The notes beneath the pieces were generated by a model, which did not search any database, was not told the DNA's origin, and saw only the letters and a list, made by a program, of their open reading frames with translations. Of a stretch of 64,000 bases of DNA, positions 15,638 to 23,892 are shown piece by piece; position 1 is the first letter of the stretch; each line of letters starts with the position of its first letter. This stretch comes from Spirochaetaceae bacterium (GTDB lineage: Bacteria > Spirochaetota > Spirochaetia > Treponematales > Treponemataceae), in assembly GCA_017936665.1 (NCBI GenBank), contig JAGBFB010000021.1, forward strand, positions 29,279 through 93,278, read 5' to 3'. Both the position numbers and the translations under genes were made by a program.

Positions 15638-17965
15638 TTATTTTTTCCAATTTGCTAAGTAAGGAATATTTCTATATTTCATTCTTAGCTCTTGCATTTT
15701 TTCTTCTGTAATTGGTTCTCCTGTTTTGCGTCCACAACGAGGACAAACTTCACCAATTACTCCCACATAACCACAAAGTGGGTCTCTATCAACTGGATGG
15801 TTAATTGAACCATATCCAATTCCTGCATCATGCATACAACGAACGATTGCTTCAAATGCTTCTACATTGTTAGCTGTATCTCCATCAAGTTCTACATAAC
15901 TGATGTGTCCTGCATTTGTTAAAGCATGATAAGGTGCTTCAATTTTAATTTTATCAAAAGCAGAAATTTTATAATAAACAGGAACATGGAAAGAGTTTGT
16001 GTAATAATCTTTATCAGTTATTCCTTTTATTATTCCGTAACGCTTTTTATCCATTCGTACAAATCGTCCTGAAAGACCTTCGGCAGGAGTTGCAAGAAGT
16101 GTAAAGTTTAGTTGTTTTTCTGCACTTAAATCATCTAAGTATTTTCGCATAAATCCAACGATTTCAAGACCTTTTTCTTGCATTTGTTCACTTTCACCAT
16201 GATGATGACCGTACAAGGCTGTTAATGTTTCTGCAAGTCCGATAAATCCGATACTTAAAGTTCCGTGTTTTAGAACTTCACCAACTGTATCATTGTATCC
16301 TAGTTTATCACTATCAATCCAAACACCTTGTCCCATTAAGAAAGGAAAGTTGTAAACATGTTTTCTACTTTGGATAGCAAATCTATCTAAAAGTTGTCCA
16401 ACAACTAAGTCCATCATCTTTTTTAAGTCACGATAGAATTTATCGATATCGCCTTTTGCTTCGATTGCAATTCTAGGCAAGTTAATTGATGTGAATGATA
16501 AGTTTCCTCTTCCTGGTGAAACTGATTTTGAAGGATCAAAAACATTTGCCATAACACGAGTTCTACATCCCATGTATGAAACTTCTGTTTCTGGATGACC
16601 TGGTTTGTAATATTGCAAATTGAAAGGACTATCTAAGAAACTGAAGTTAGGGAAAAGTCTTTTTGCAGAAACTTCACATGCTTGGATAAATAAATCGTAG
16701 TTAGGATCACCTTCGTTGTAGTTTACACCTTCTTTCACACGGAAAATCTGAATAGGGAAGATAGGTGTTTCGCCCATTCCAAGCCCTGCTTCTGTGGCTT
16801 TAAGAATATTTCGCATAACCATTCGTCCTTCTGGACTTGTATCAGTTCCGTAGTTGATAGAACTAAATGGTGTTTGTGCTCCAGCTCTAGAGTGCATTGT
16901 ATTTAAGTTGTGAATCAAGGCTTCCATTGCTTGATATGTAGCTTTTTCTGTTTCGCGATAAGCTTCTTTAACTGCAAAATTTTGAGCTTTAGAAATAACT
17001 TCTTCTGAAAAACCTTTACTTAAAAGAATATTTTTTTCTTCGTTTAGATAATCTTTATCAGTTGTAATTTGTGGATAATGTCCTGTTTTCTTTTCAATTT
17101 CTGATGCGATTTCTTTTAAATCAAAAAGAGTAAGTCCACCTTGGATTCCATTAGATTTATCTTCTGTTGTATCAGGTTCATTTGATGGTGCTAAAATTTC
17201 TAATGATTTATAGAGATTGGTTGAGTAAAATTTTTTATAAGTTTTTGTAACACCAGGAGCTAATCCGTAATCAAAATCTACGATGGATTGTCCTCCATGT
17301 TGGTCATTTTGATTTGACTGAATTGCGATACATGCTAAAGCAGAGTAACTTTGAATATCGTTTGGTTCTCTTAAAAATCCGTGACCAGTAGAAAATCCAC
17401 CTTTAAAAAGTTTTGTAAGCTGAATTTGACAACAAGTTGTTGTTAATGAATAAAAGTCAAAGTCGTGAATATGGATATCGCCATTTTTGTGAGCATCTGC
17501 TTGTTCTTGTGTAAGAAGATATTTTTCGTAATAATCTTTTGCAGCTTCGCTACCGTACTTTAACATTGTACCCATGGCTGTATCGCCATCAATATTTGCG
17601 TTATCTCGTTTTAGGTCACTTTTAGTTGCATCAACATTTGTAAGTTCATCAAAAACTTTCATTAAGTGAGTGTTCATTTCGCGAACACGAGTTCTTCCTG
17701 CACGATAAAGAATATATTGCTTTGCTGTTTCTTCAAAGCCTGCACTCATCAAGTCTTTTTCTACTTGGTCTTGAATTTGTTCAATTGTTGGAGGATTTAC
17801 ACCACAGAGTTTTTCTAGCGATGCTTCTACAGAATTTGCAACTCCTGCTGCATCGGAAGCATCTCCTTCTCCAGAAGCTTGCATTGCTTTTAAGATAGCT
17901 TGTGCGATTTTGTCTTCGTTGTATAAAACGACACGACCATCACGCTTTTTAATGCTTTTAATCAT
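15638..17965 (-). CDS. nrdD: Anaerobic ribonucleoside-triphosphate reductase, large part lacking the glycyl-radical segment
   Basis: It makes deoxyribonucleotides under anaerobiosis. Residues ~1-95 are an ATP-cone (KRDGRVVLYNEDKIAQAI), the allosteric nucleotide site. The barrel follows, with TTTCCQIQLTKLFKGGFSTG and NQNDQHGGQSIVDFDYG characteristic of this NrdD subgroup. The C-terminus has a three-Cys region (DPLCGYVGVIGEVCPRCGRK) like the zinc site, then a short tail ending PYLANWKK. The R-x-x-GYL radical segment normally following is absent and is found on the 54-residue product downstream. 775 residues. ATG 17965; the promoter carries NrdR-type boxes. Confidence 0.93.
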   Translation of the reverse strand: MIKSIKKRDGRVVLYNEDKIAQAILKAMQASGEGDASDAAGVANSVEASLEKLCGVNPPTIEQIQDQVEKDLMSAGFEETAKQYILYRAGRTRVREMNTHLMKVFDELTNVDATKSDLKRDNANIDGDTAMGTMLKYGSEAAKDYYEKYLLTQEQADAHKNGDIHIHDFDFYSLTTTCCQIQLTKLFKGGFSTGHGFLREPNDIQSYSALACIAIQSNQNDQHGGQSIVDFDYGLAPGVTKTYKKFYSTNLYKSLEILAPSNEPDTTEDKSNGIQGGLTLFDLKEIASEIEKKTGHYPQITTDKDYLNEEKNILLSKGFSEEVISKAQNFAVKEAYRETEKATYQAMEALIHNLNTMHSRAGAQTPFSSINYGTDTSPEGRMVMRNILKATEAGLGMGETPIFPIQIFRVKEGVNYNEGDPNYDLFIQACEVSAKRLFPNFSFLDSPFNLQYYKPGHPETEVSYMGCRTRVMANVFDPSKSVSPGRGNLSFTSINLPRIAIEAKGDIDKFYRDLKKMMDLVVGQLLDRFAIQSRKHVYNFPFLMGQGVWIDSDKLGYNDTVGEVLKHGTLSIGFIGLAETLTALYGHHHGESEQMQEKGLEIVGFMRKYLDDLSAEKQLNFTLLATPAEGLSGRFVRMDKKRYGIIKGITDKDYYTNSFHVPVYYKISAFDKIKIEAPYHALTNAGHISYVELDGDTANNVEAFEAIVRCMHDAGIGYGSINHPVDRDPLCGYVGVIGEVCPRCGRKTGEPITEEKMQELRMKYRNIPYLANWKK

Positions 17966-18018
17966 GGTAAAATCCTTAAAATTTGTATATTTATTTGAAT
18001 CACTAAAGTTAGTAAAAA

Positions 18019-18071
18019 ACGCTATATTTAAGTTATGATTTGATTATAAACGCTATATATAGTGTTGTCAA
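18019..18071 (-). promoter_or_regulatory. nrdD promoter with two NrdR-type boxes
   Basis: On the minus strand TTGACA (18066-18071), a 17-base spacer and TATAAT (18043-18048) form a consensus promoter. The spacer is the palindromic ACACTATATATAGCGTT, close to the NrdR box. A second, weaker copy (ACTTAAATATAGCGT) lies about 32 bases downstream, roughly three helical turns, which is the usual NrdR pair spacing. nrdR is not in the window. Confidence 0.75.
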
Positions 18072-18230
18072 TTAGATTTTCTTGTGGAAAACTCTGTGGA
18101 AAAGCCTATCAAAGCGAGTATCTATAAGGCTTGAAGGGATTTTTAAATTTAAAAAAATTTTACAATTCTATTTATATTTTTTAATAATTTTTTTGATGAT
18201 AAAATTGCAAATTTTTGATAAAATATAAAT

Positions 18231-18668
18231 ATGATAAATCAAGAATCTTATACAGAATTTTTGCGATGTATTCAACCTCAAACAATGCAACCTATGTCAT
18301 TAAGTTTTAATAGAACGGGAGATGTTCCCCAAGGTGAAAATCAAATTCAGCTTTCATGGAAATTTTTATATGCAAATGATGATCCGCTTTTTCCACAAAG
18401 TGATTTGTGTGTTTTTAGACCAAAGTTTGAATTTGTGATGCTTCATAATGGAAAACCAATTTATAATCAAACTTCAATTATTGTAACAAAATTTACAATT
18501 ACCGACCGAGATAAATTTGACGATTTTTGGATAATCGAAGATGTACGAAAATTCTTTAGAGATAAACAAATTCCAAGTTTGTTATGGCCGATTGTGCGTC
18601 AACAAGTTTTAGATGGCTTTGCCAGATTAGGTTTACCACCAATATCACTTCCGTGGATGATAAATTAA
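18231..18668 (+). CDS. SecB-like protein, tentative
   Basis: A 145-residue protein of mostly beta character with a C-terminal helix-loop pattern: PSLLWPIVRQQVLDGFARLG followed by LPPISLPW. This resembles the end of SecB-family chaperones, where a helix precedes a G-x-PPLxLPP-like segment. I rate the SecB-like fold as plausible, not certain; a spirochaete-specific family is the alternative. TAAAAT lies 6 bases before the ATG and no Shine-Dalgarno is present. It stands alone, convergent with the ECF transporter gene two bases beyond. Confidence 0.4.
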   Translation: MINQESYTEFLRCIQPQTMQPMSLSFNRTGDVPQGENQIQLSWKFLYANDDPLFPQSDLCVFRPKFEFVMLHNGKPIYNQTSIIVTKFTITDRDKFDDFWIIEDVRKFFRDKQIPSLLWPIVRQQVLDGFARLGLPPISLPWMIN

Positions 18669-18670
18669 TA

Positions 18671-20806
18671 TTAGAAATATCTTGCTTCTAAGGCATCTGC
18701 AAGATTTTCTGAACGCTTAATTGTTTGCAAAATTAAAGGAATGATTATTGGCATTATAGTTTTTATTTTGCCAGTTAATCCTTTTGCTGATTTAATACCT
18801 TCTCTGATTATTTGAGTTTTTACGATATGACTAGCTTCTTCTGTTAAAATCGGGATAAAACGCATTACCAATAAAATCATAACAGTAACAGTTTTTGTAT
18901 TAAATTTGAGTTTTTCAAAAGGTTTTAATAAATGCTTCATTCCGTCTACAAGTTCAGATTCTTCGATACTGTAGGAAAAAACTGAAATACATATCATTGC
19001 CCCTACAAAGTGCAAAATCATTCTTAATCCTAACATAAATTTTACATCAGTGATTTTTATAAAATTCCATTCCCAAAGAATTTTATCTTGTGGTGAATTT
19101 TTGAACAATAAAACTTGAAATGCAAAGAAGATTAAAATCCAAGGAAGCATTTTTAGTATTCTAAGTATAATTTTTTTTACAGGATATTTTGCTAGTAAAG
19201 CATAGATTAGTGAAATTCCACAAGCACAAGATAATAAAACTATATTTTGAAATACCAATGTTGATAAAAACAATGCAAAAAAAAGTAAAATTTTTGAATG
19301 AGGTTTCATATTATGAACTAAGGATTTTTTTAAGCAAAAATCACCTAAAGAAATATTTCGTAAATTGTCTAACAGCGATGAATATTTTTTGTATCTATCG
19401 TTTTCTACATAATTTGATTTATCAATAGGAATTTTAATAGGATTTGAATCAGATGAAATTCTTCCCTCATGTAATCGAATTATTCTATCAGCAATCATTG
19501 CTTCTTCCATTCTATGTGTGGAAAAAATTATTGTTTTTCCTTTTTGTGCAAGTGTTTGTAATAATTCGAAAAATTGAATTCTGCTTTTAGGGTCTAATGC
19601 TGAACTTGGTTCATCTAAAATGATTATTGGAGAATCCATTGCAATAATTCCTGCCAAGGCGAGTTTTCGTTTTTCTCCTCCAGAAAGCATTTGTATTGGG
19701 CGATCTTTGTATTTTTCAAAAGGAATACCACAAAGATTCATTGAATTTTCAACTCTTTCTTTTAATTCTTTTCCTGTAAATCCTAAATTTTCAGGACCAT
19801 AAGCTACATCATCAGCTGCAATATTTTCAAACAATGCACTTTCTGCATCTTGTAATGCAAGAGAAGGTTTTCCTGTTGCGTAAACTTTTCCTGAAGTGGG
19901 TGCTAATAACGAAGAAATTACTTCAAACAAAGTAGATTTTCCTGACCCGGATTTTCCCATGACAGCAGTAATTGTTCCTGCCTCAAAAGCTAAAGAAATA
20001 TTTTTTAGTATTGGAATTTCCTTTTTATATTCAAAGTTTATATTTTCAAGAAATAAAGAAATTTCCTTGTTGGTCGTCTTATCTTGTTTTATTCTATAAT
20101 TTCTATTAAACACAGAAGTTTCTAAGTTTCCGAAAATATGAGTTGAAATATCTATTTCTTCTCTAAATTTTTCTCTGCTGTCGTCAAAGATAATTTTTCC
20201 GTCATTCATTGCAATAATTCGTTTTGCCATAAATGCTTCATCTAAGTCGTGGGATATATGTATTATTGTAGTTCCATTTTTATTTAATTCATCAAGAAGT
20301 TCTAGAATTTGTCTGCGAGAGATTGGATCAATCATAGAAAGAACTTCATCTAAAATAAGCAAATCTGGAGAAAGTGCAAGAATTCCTGACAAGGCTAACT
20401 TTTGAGTTTGCCCTAATGAAAGTGTTTGAGTTTTTTCTGTGGATTTTTCAAGCAAATCAACTTGTTTTAAGCAAGTTTGCGTTCTTTGTTTTATTTCAAC
20501 TTGTGGAAGTCCTAAATTTTCAGGTCCAAAGGCTGTGTCTCTTTCTACAGTTCCTGCAATAATTTGATAACGAGGATGTTGCTGAACAAATCCTATCGGA
20601 TTTTCATTCTGTTCAATTTCAATTGTTCCAGAGTCTGGTTCTAAAAAACCAAAAATTAATTTGGCTAAGGTACTTTTTCCTGAACCATTAGAACCTAAAA
20701 CTGCAATATATTCACCTTTTTCTACTGAAAAAGATACATTTTTTACAGCGTGAATATTTGAGTCTGGATAAGAATAACTTAAATTTTTAATTAAAACAAA
20801 ACTCAT
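18671..20806 (-). CDS. Single-chain ECF transporter energy-coupling module (EcfA-EcfA-EcfT fusion)
   Basis: Two ABC ATPases and the transmembrane coupling protein lie on one 711-residue chain. ATPase 1 spans ~1-225: Walker A LGSNGSGKST, a variant signature LSLGQ, and Walker B LLILDEV. ATPase 2 spans ~240-455: GKSGSGKST, LSGGEKRK and IIILDEP. An EcfT-like part runs from ~480 to 711: several membrane segments and a C-terminal coupling region ending ALEARYF, close to the family's ARG motifs. ECF modules power vitamin or metal uptake with a separate S component; none is next to it. Variant signature 1 fits the usual functional asymmetry. The gene follows the aminotransferase by two bases. Confidence 0.88.
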   Translation of the reverse strand: MSFVLIKNLSYSYPDSNIHAVKNVSFSVEKGEYIAVLGSNGSGKSTLAKLIFGFLEPDSGTIEIEQNENPIGFVQQHPRYQIIAGTVERDTAFGPENLGLPQVEIKQRTQTCLKQVDLLEKSTEKTQTLSLGQTQKLALSGILALSPDLLILDEVLSMIDPISRRQILELLDELNKNGTTIIHISHDLDEAFMAKRIIAMNDGKIIFDDSREKFREEIDISTHIFGNLETSVFNRNYRIKQDKTTNKEISLFLENINFEYKKEIPILKNISLAFEAGTITAVMGKSGSGKSTLFEVISSLLAPTSGKVYATGKPSLALQDAESALFENIAADDVAYGPENLGFTGKELKERVENSMNLCGIPFEKYKDRPIQMLSGGEKRKLALAGIIAMDSPIIILDEPSSALDPKSRIQFFELLQTLAQKGKTIIFSTHRMEEAMIADRIIRLHEGRISSDSNPIKIPIDKSNYVENDRYKKYSSLLDNLRNISLGDFCLKKSLVHNMKPHSKILLFFALFLSTLVFQNIVLLSCACGISLIYALLAKYPVKKIILRILKMLPWILIFFAFQVLLFKNSPQDKILWEWNFIKITDVKFMLGLRMILHFVGAMICISVFSYSIEESELVDGMKHLLKPFEKLKFNTKTVTVMILLVMRFIPILTEEASHIVKTQIIREGIKSAKGLTGKIKTIMPIIIPLILQTIKRSENLADALEARYF

Positions 20807-20808
20807 AT

Positions 20809-21984
20809 TTATTTTTTACAGCTTGCAACCAATTTTCCAATTTTTTCAAGGGCGATTTTAATTTTAGAAATATCTGTTGCGTAACAACATCTGATGAAAC
20901 CTTCGCCACCTTCACCAAAAACTGAGCCAGGAACAACTGCAACTTGATACTCATTTAGTAGGCGAGTAAAAAATTCTTCGCTAGATAATCCTGTTGGGCG
21001 AATATCAGGAAAAATGTAAAATGCACCTTCTGGTTCTGTACAAGGAAGTCCCATTTCTATAAAAGCTTTGTACATTAGATTCCGTCTTTGCTGATAAGAA
21101 ATTCGCATTTTTTCAACTTCTTCAAAACCTTTACGCAATCCTTCGGCAGCTCCGTATTGACTCATAATTGGAGCACAAATTGTGGAATATTGATGAAGTT
21201 TGTGTACTTGTTTCATTAAATCTTCTGGACAACATACATAACCAATACGCCAACCTGTCATAGCAAAGGCCTTTGAAAAACCATTTAATACAATTGTGTA
21301 AGGTTTCATTCCAGGAAAAGACCCAATAGAACAATGTTTGTGGTCGTCATAAACTAGTTCGCAATAAACTTCGTCTGATAAAACCCAAAGTTGATGTTTT
21401 TTTACAACTTCTGCAATTTTTTCAAGTTCCTCTTTTGGAATCATTCTTCCTGTAGGATTGCTTGGAGAACAAATCATAATTGCTTTAGTTTTTGGAGTAA
21501 CAACTTTTTCAATTTGTTCTGCTGTTGGATAAAATCCATTTACAGATGTATCAAGATGAATTAGTTTTGTATCGCACAACGAAGCTAATGGTTGATAAGA
21601 AACATAACAAGGCTCACAAACGATGATTTCATCTCCCGGATTTAGAATTGCTCTTAAAACAGCGTCGATTGCTTCTGAAACTCCGATTGTAACAAGAATT
21701 TCTTTTTTAGGATTGTAATCTAAATTGAATTTTGTTAGATATTTTGCAATTTCTTCGCGAAGTTCTTGTAATCCCCAGTTAGATGTGTAGGAAGTGTGCC
21801 CTTGTTCAAGATGATAATATGCTTCTTCTCTGATAACCCAAGGAGTAGTAAAATCTGGTTCTCCAACTCCCAGTGAAATTATATCGTCCCGTCCGATAAG
21901 TAAATCAAAAAATTTTCGGATTCCTGATGGAGGAGTAGCAAGCATTTTTTCTGAAAATCTATCTTTTCTAGTATTTTCGCTCAT
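20809..21984 (-). CDS. Class I/II PLP-dependent aminotransferase
   Basis: A 391-residue aspartate-aminotransferase-fold enzyme. It has the N-terminal ISLGVGEPDFTTPW, the substrate-carboxylate motif CSPSNPTGRM, the PLP loop SDEVYCELVY, and the Schiff-base lysine in NGFSKAFAMTGWRIGY. The exact amino donor cannot be read; alanine, aspartate or aromatic substrates are all possible. It is two bases downstream of an Lrp/AsnC regulator, a common pairing in anaerobes, and two bases upstream of the ECF module, so the three form one operon. Confidence 0.88.
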   Translation of the reverse strand: MSENTRKDRFSEKMLATPPSGIRKFFDLLIGRDDIISLGVGEPDFTTPWVIREEAYYHLEQGHTSYTSNWGLQELREEIAKYLTKFNLDYNPKKEILVTIGVSEAIDAVLRAILNPGDEIIVCEPCYVSYQPLASLCDTKLIHLDTSVNGFYPTAEQIEKVVTPKTKAIMICSPSNPTGRMIPKEELEKIAEVVKKHQLWVLSDEVYCELVYDDHKHCSIGSFPGMKPYTIVLNGFSKAFAMTGWRIGYVCCPEDLMKQVHKLHQYSTICAPIMSQYGAAEGLRKGFEEVEKMRISYQQRRNLMYKAFIEMGLPCTEPEGAFYIFPDIRPTGLSSEEFFTRLLNEYQVAVVPGSVFGEGGEGFIRCCYATDISKIKIALEKIGKLVASCKK

Positions 21985-21986
21985 TT

Positions 21987-22472
21987 TTATGCAGTAACTC
22001 CTTCTCTTCTATCTTTTTTTTCATCTACATAAAGAACATCGTTTTCTTTGTAAGTTTTTAGTACAAAGTGAGTTTTTGTGCTTTTTACGCCGTTTAGGGT
22101 GGAAAGTTTTCTAGCTACAAAGAAAGCAACTTCTTGAATTGTTTCTCCTTCAAGAATTACTTGTAAATCATATCCACCAGACATTAAGTTTACAGTTTTA
22201 ACTTCTGGGAATCGGTAAATTCGTTCTGCAATAGCGTCAAATCCGTGTTCTCTTTCTGGAGTAACTTGAATTTCAATAATTGCTCTTACTTTTTCTTTTT
22301 TATCTGCAACTTTATCAGGATTTAGAATGGCTGAATATTTTAGAATTACGCCTTCATCTTCAAATTTCTTGATAATTTGATTAACTTCTTCCACTGTTTT
22401 TTTTGTCATTGCTGCAATGTCTTCTGAAGATAATCTTGCATTATCTTTTAATAATTGTAATATTTCTTCCAT
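21987..22472 (-). CDS. Lrp/AsnC family transcriptional regulator
   Basis: 161 residues. The N-terminal winged helix-turn-helix is LLKDNARLSSEDIAAMTKKT; the C-terminal RAM ligand domain contains VKTVNLMSGGYDLQVILEG and the closing strand VKSTKTHFVLKTYKE. It probably senses an amino acid and controls the downstream aminotransferase, as in similar gene pairs; that is inference. ATG 22472 has AGGAGA upstream. TATAAT on the minus strand at about 22525-22530 could be its -10, close to the divergent lipoprotein promoter. Confidence 0.88.
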   Translation of the reverse strand: MEEILQLLKDNARLSSEDIAAMTKKTVEEVNQIIKKFEDEGVILKYSAILNPDKVADKKEKVRAIIEIQVTPEREHGFDAIAERIYRFPEVKTVNLMSGGYDLQVILEGETIQEVAFFVARKLSTLNGVKSTKTHFVLKTYKENDVLYVDEKKDRREGVTA

Positions 22473-22556
22473 AAAATCATTCTCCTGTAAAGATAATTTA
22501 AAATTTTTACAAATTTCTCTTTCAATTATATCAAAAATAGATGATAATGAATAGTG

Positions 22557-23030
22557 ATGAATAAGAAGATATTTTTTATAGGATTTTATTTAGTTAGTAT
22601 TCTTTTAGTTTTTAGTTTTTCAGGTTGTTTGAGTTTGGATAATTCTTCATCTGGATATGTGGGAACTTCAAATGTTAGCTATTCTGTGGAACAGGGGCAA
22701 GTTAATAGTGAAAAAGAATTTTCTGGAAATCTTTTTTGGTACGATCCTTATGGTACAATTTCTTCTACTCTAAAAGATGGAAAGATTTGTGAAATAGAAT
22801 TTTCTATGGGATATGATGGTTCTGATAGAGATTTTTTAATTCAATTTACTAAAAAAAGAGCTGAAATTTTTAATTTAGTTGTGAAATATCTTTCAAAGCA
22901 AAGTTCAAAATTTTTGACAATGGAAAATGCTGATACAATTGAAAAAGATTTGCTTTCAATAATCAACAAAGAATGTAAACCTGAATGTCAAATATTGAGT
23001 GTTAGAATTTTCCGATTAGAAAATTTTTAA
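22557..23030 (+). CDS. Lipoprotein, weakly FliL-like
   Basis: A 157-residue protein with a lipoprotein signal (FFIGFYLVSILLVFSFSGC, lipidated Cys near residue 24) and a Ser/Gly-rich tether. The C-terminal ~90 residues contain an acid/hydrophobic pattern (RAEIFNLVVKYLSKQSSKFL ... IEKDLLSIINKE ... ILSVRIFRLENF). This resembles the end of FliL-like periplasmic domains, but the similarity is weak and the function unknown. ATG 22557 is preferred over an adjacent GTG. GATAAT ends 8 bases upstream, so a very short leader is likely. Confidence 0.6.
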   Translation: MNKKIFFIGFYLVSILLVFSFSGCLSLDNSSSGYVGTSNVSYSVEQGQVNSEKEFSGNLFWYDPYGTISSTLKDGKICEIEFSMGYDGSDRDFLIQFTKKRAEIFNLVVKYLSKQSSKFLTMENADTIEKDLLSIINKECKPECQILSVRIFRLENF

Positions 23031-23048
23031 AAAAAATATTCTTTTCTA

Positions 23049-23084
23049 TTGACATTTTATATACCGAGTGGTATATAAATAAAT
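23049..23084 (+). promoter_or_regulatory. Promoter of tetR with palindromic operator in the spacer
   Basis: TTGACA (23049-23054), a 17-base spacer, TATATA (23072-23077), then 7 bases to ATG 23085. The spacer holds ATATACCGAGTGGTATAT, a dyad matching the palindrome before the alpha-glucan hydrolase gene at 23851. A bound repressor would block polymerase, consistent with autorepression. Confidence 0.75.
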
Positions 23085-23711
23085 ATGAACAACATTTCTA
23101 ATACAAAGCAAGATTTATCAAAAGAAAATAGTCGTTCTCGTATTCTTGAAAGTGCCTTACAAATTTTTAGTACAAAAGGATTTGAAGGAGCAAGTGTTAG
23201 TGATATTGTTCAAGCGGCTGGTGTTACAAAACCTACTTTATATTATTTTTTTACAAATAAAGAAGGTTTATATAAAGCAGTTTGGAAAGAAAACTTTGAT
23301 GATTTTCTAAAAAACTTAAAAGTTGCTTCGGATTACAAACCAAAACAAGAAAAGTATTACGAAGATGTTTATCCTGTTTTGTGTGGAGTTGTAAAAGTTT
23401 TTTTTGATTTTGCTAAAACTAATCAAGTATTCTTTTTTCATACGCTTTCTGTTTTTTCTTCGCCAGATACTGTTGCTTGTGCTGATGTTGGAATTGATTA
23501 CTATCAACAATTATATACTATTTTACATTCAATGTTCTTGAATATGGGTAAAGCCCACGGAGGTATAAAAGGCAGAGATTTTCAACTAACAGTAAGTTTT
23601 ATTGGTATGATTAATTCTTACATCACTTGTTGGAAACTAAAAGGTGATGGATTAACAAAAAAAACTATTGATTCTATGGTAAGACAATTTATGCATGGAA
23701 TTTTTAATTAG
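23085..23711 (+). CDS. TetR family regulator, likely of the adjacent alpha-glucan hydrolase
   Basis: 208 residues. The N-terminal helix-turn-helix is canonical: ILESALQIFSTKGFEGASVS and TKPTLYYFFTNKEGLYKAV, with the TetR-type GVTKPTLYYFF recognition helix. The C-terminal ~150 residues form a helical ligand-binding domain, divergent as usual. The same ATACCG-NN-(C/T)GGTAT dyad overlies its own promoter and the promoter of the downstream GH13 gene, so it probably represses both and is relieved by an unidentified ligand. Translation is apparently leaderless. Confidence 0.85.
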   Translation: MNNISNTKQDLSKENSRSRILESALQIFSTKGFEGASVSDIVQAAGVTKPTLYYFFTNKEGLYKAVWKENFDDFLKNLKVASDYKPKQEKYYEDVYPVLCGVVKVFFDFAKTNQVFFFHTLSVFSSPDTVACADVGIDYYQQLYTILHSMFLNMGKAHGGIKGRDFQLTVSFIGMINSYITCWKLKGDGLTKKTIDSMVRQFMHGIFN

Positions 23712-23735
23712 ATTCTCCATTGTTGTTCTAAAAAA

Positions 23736-23807
23736 TGTCATTCCGAACTTGTTTCGGAATCTGTATTATATGTTGTAGTAAGATCCTGAATCAAGTTCAG
23801 GATGACA
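23736..23807. repeat. REP-like dispersed palindromic element, copy 1
   Basis: A 72-bp intergenic element starting TGTCATTCCGAAC and ending GTTCAGGATGACA, so its ends are inverted repeats. Each half is itself a small hairpin (TTCCGAACTTGTTTCGGAA; ATCCTGAATCAAGTTCAGGAT). A second copy lies at 42655-42727. Confidence 0.8.
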
Positions 23808-23843
23808 TTATGTTCTTTCAAAGAGAATGTATTTTTTTTACGC

Positions 23844-23873
23844 TTGTTATATACCGAACGGTATGTATATAAT
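23844..23873 (+). promoter_or_regulatory. Promoter and TetR-type operator of the alpha-glucan hydrolase gene
   Basis: TTGTTA (23844-23849), an 18-base spacer and TATAAT (23868-23873), with the perfect dyad ATACCGAACGGTAT at 23851-23864 filling the spacer. Unlike tetR itself, this transcript has a leader with AGAGGTGA before ATG 23893. Confidence 0.78.
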
Positions 23874-23892
23874 TTTATTAAGAGGTGATTTT

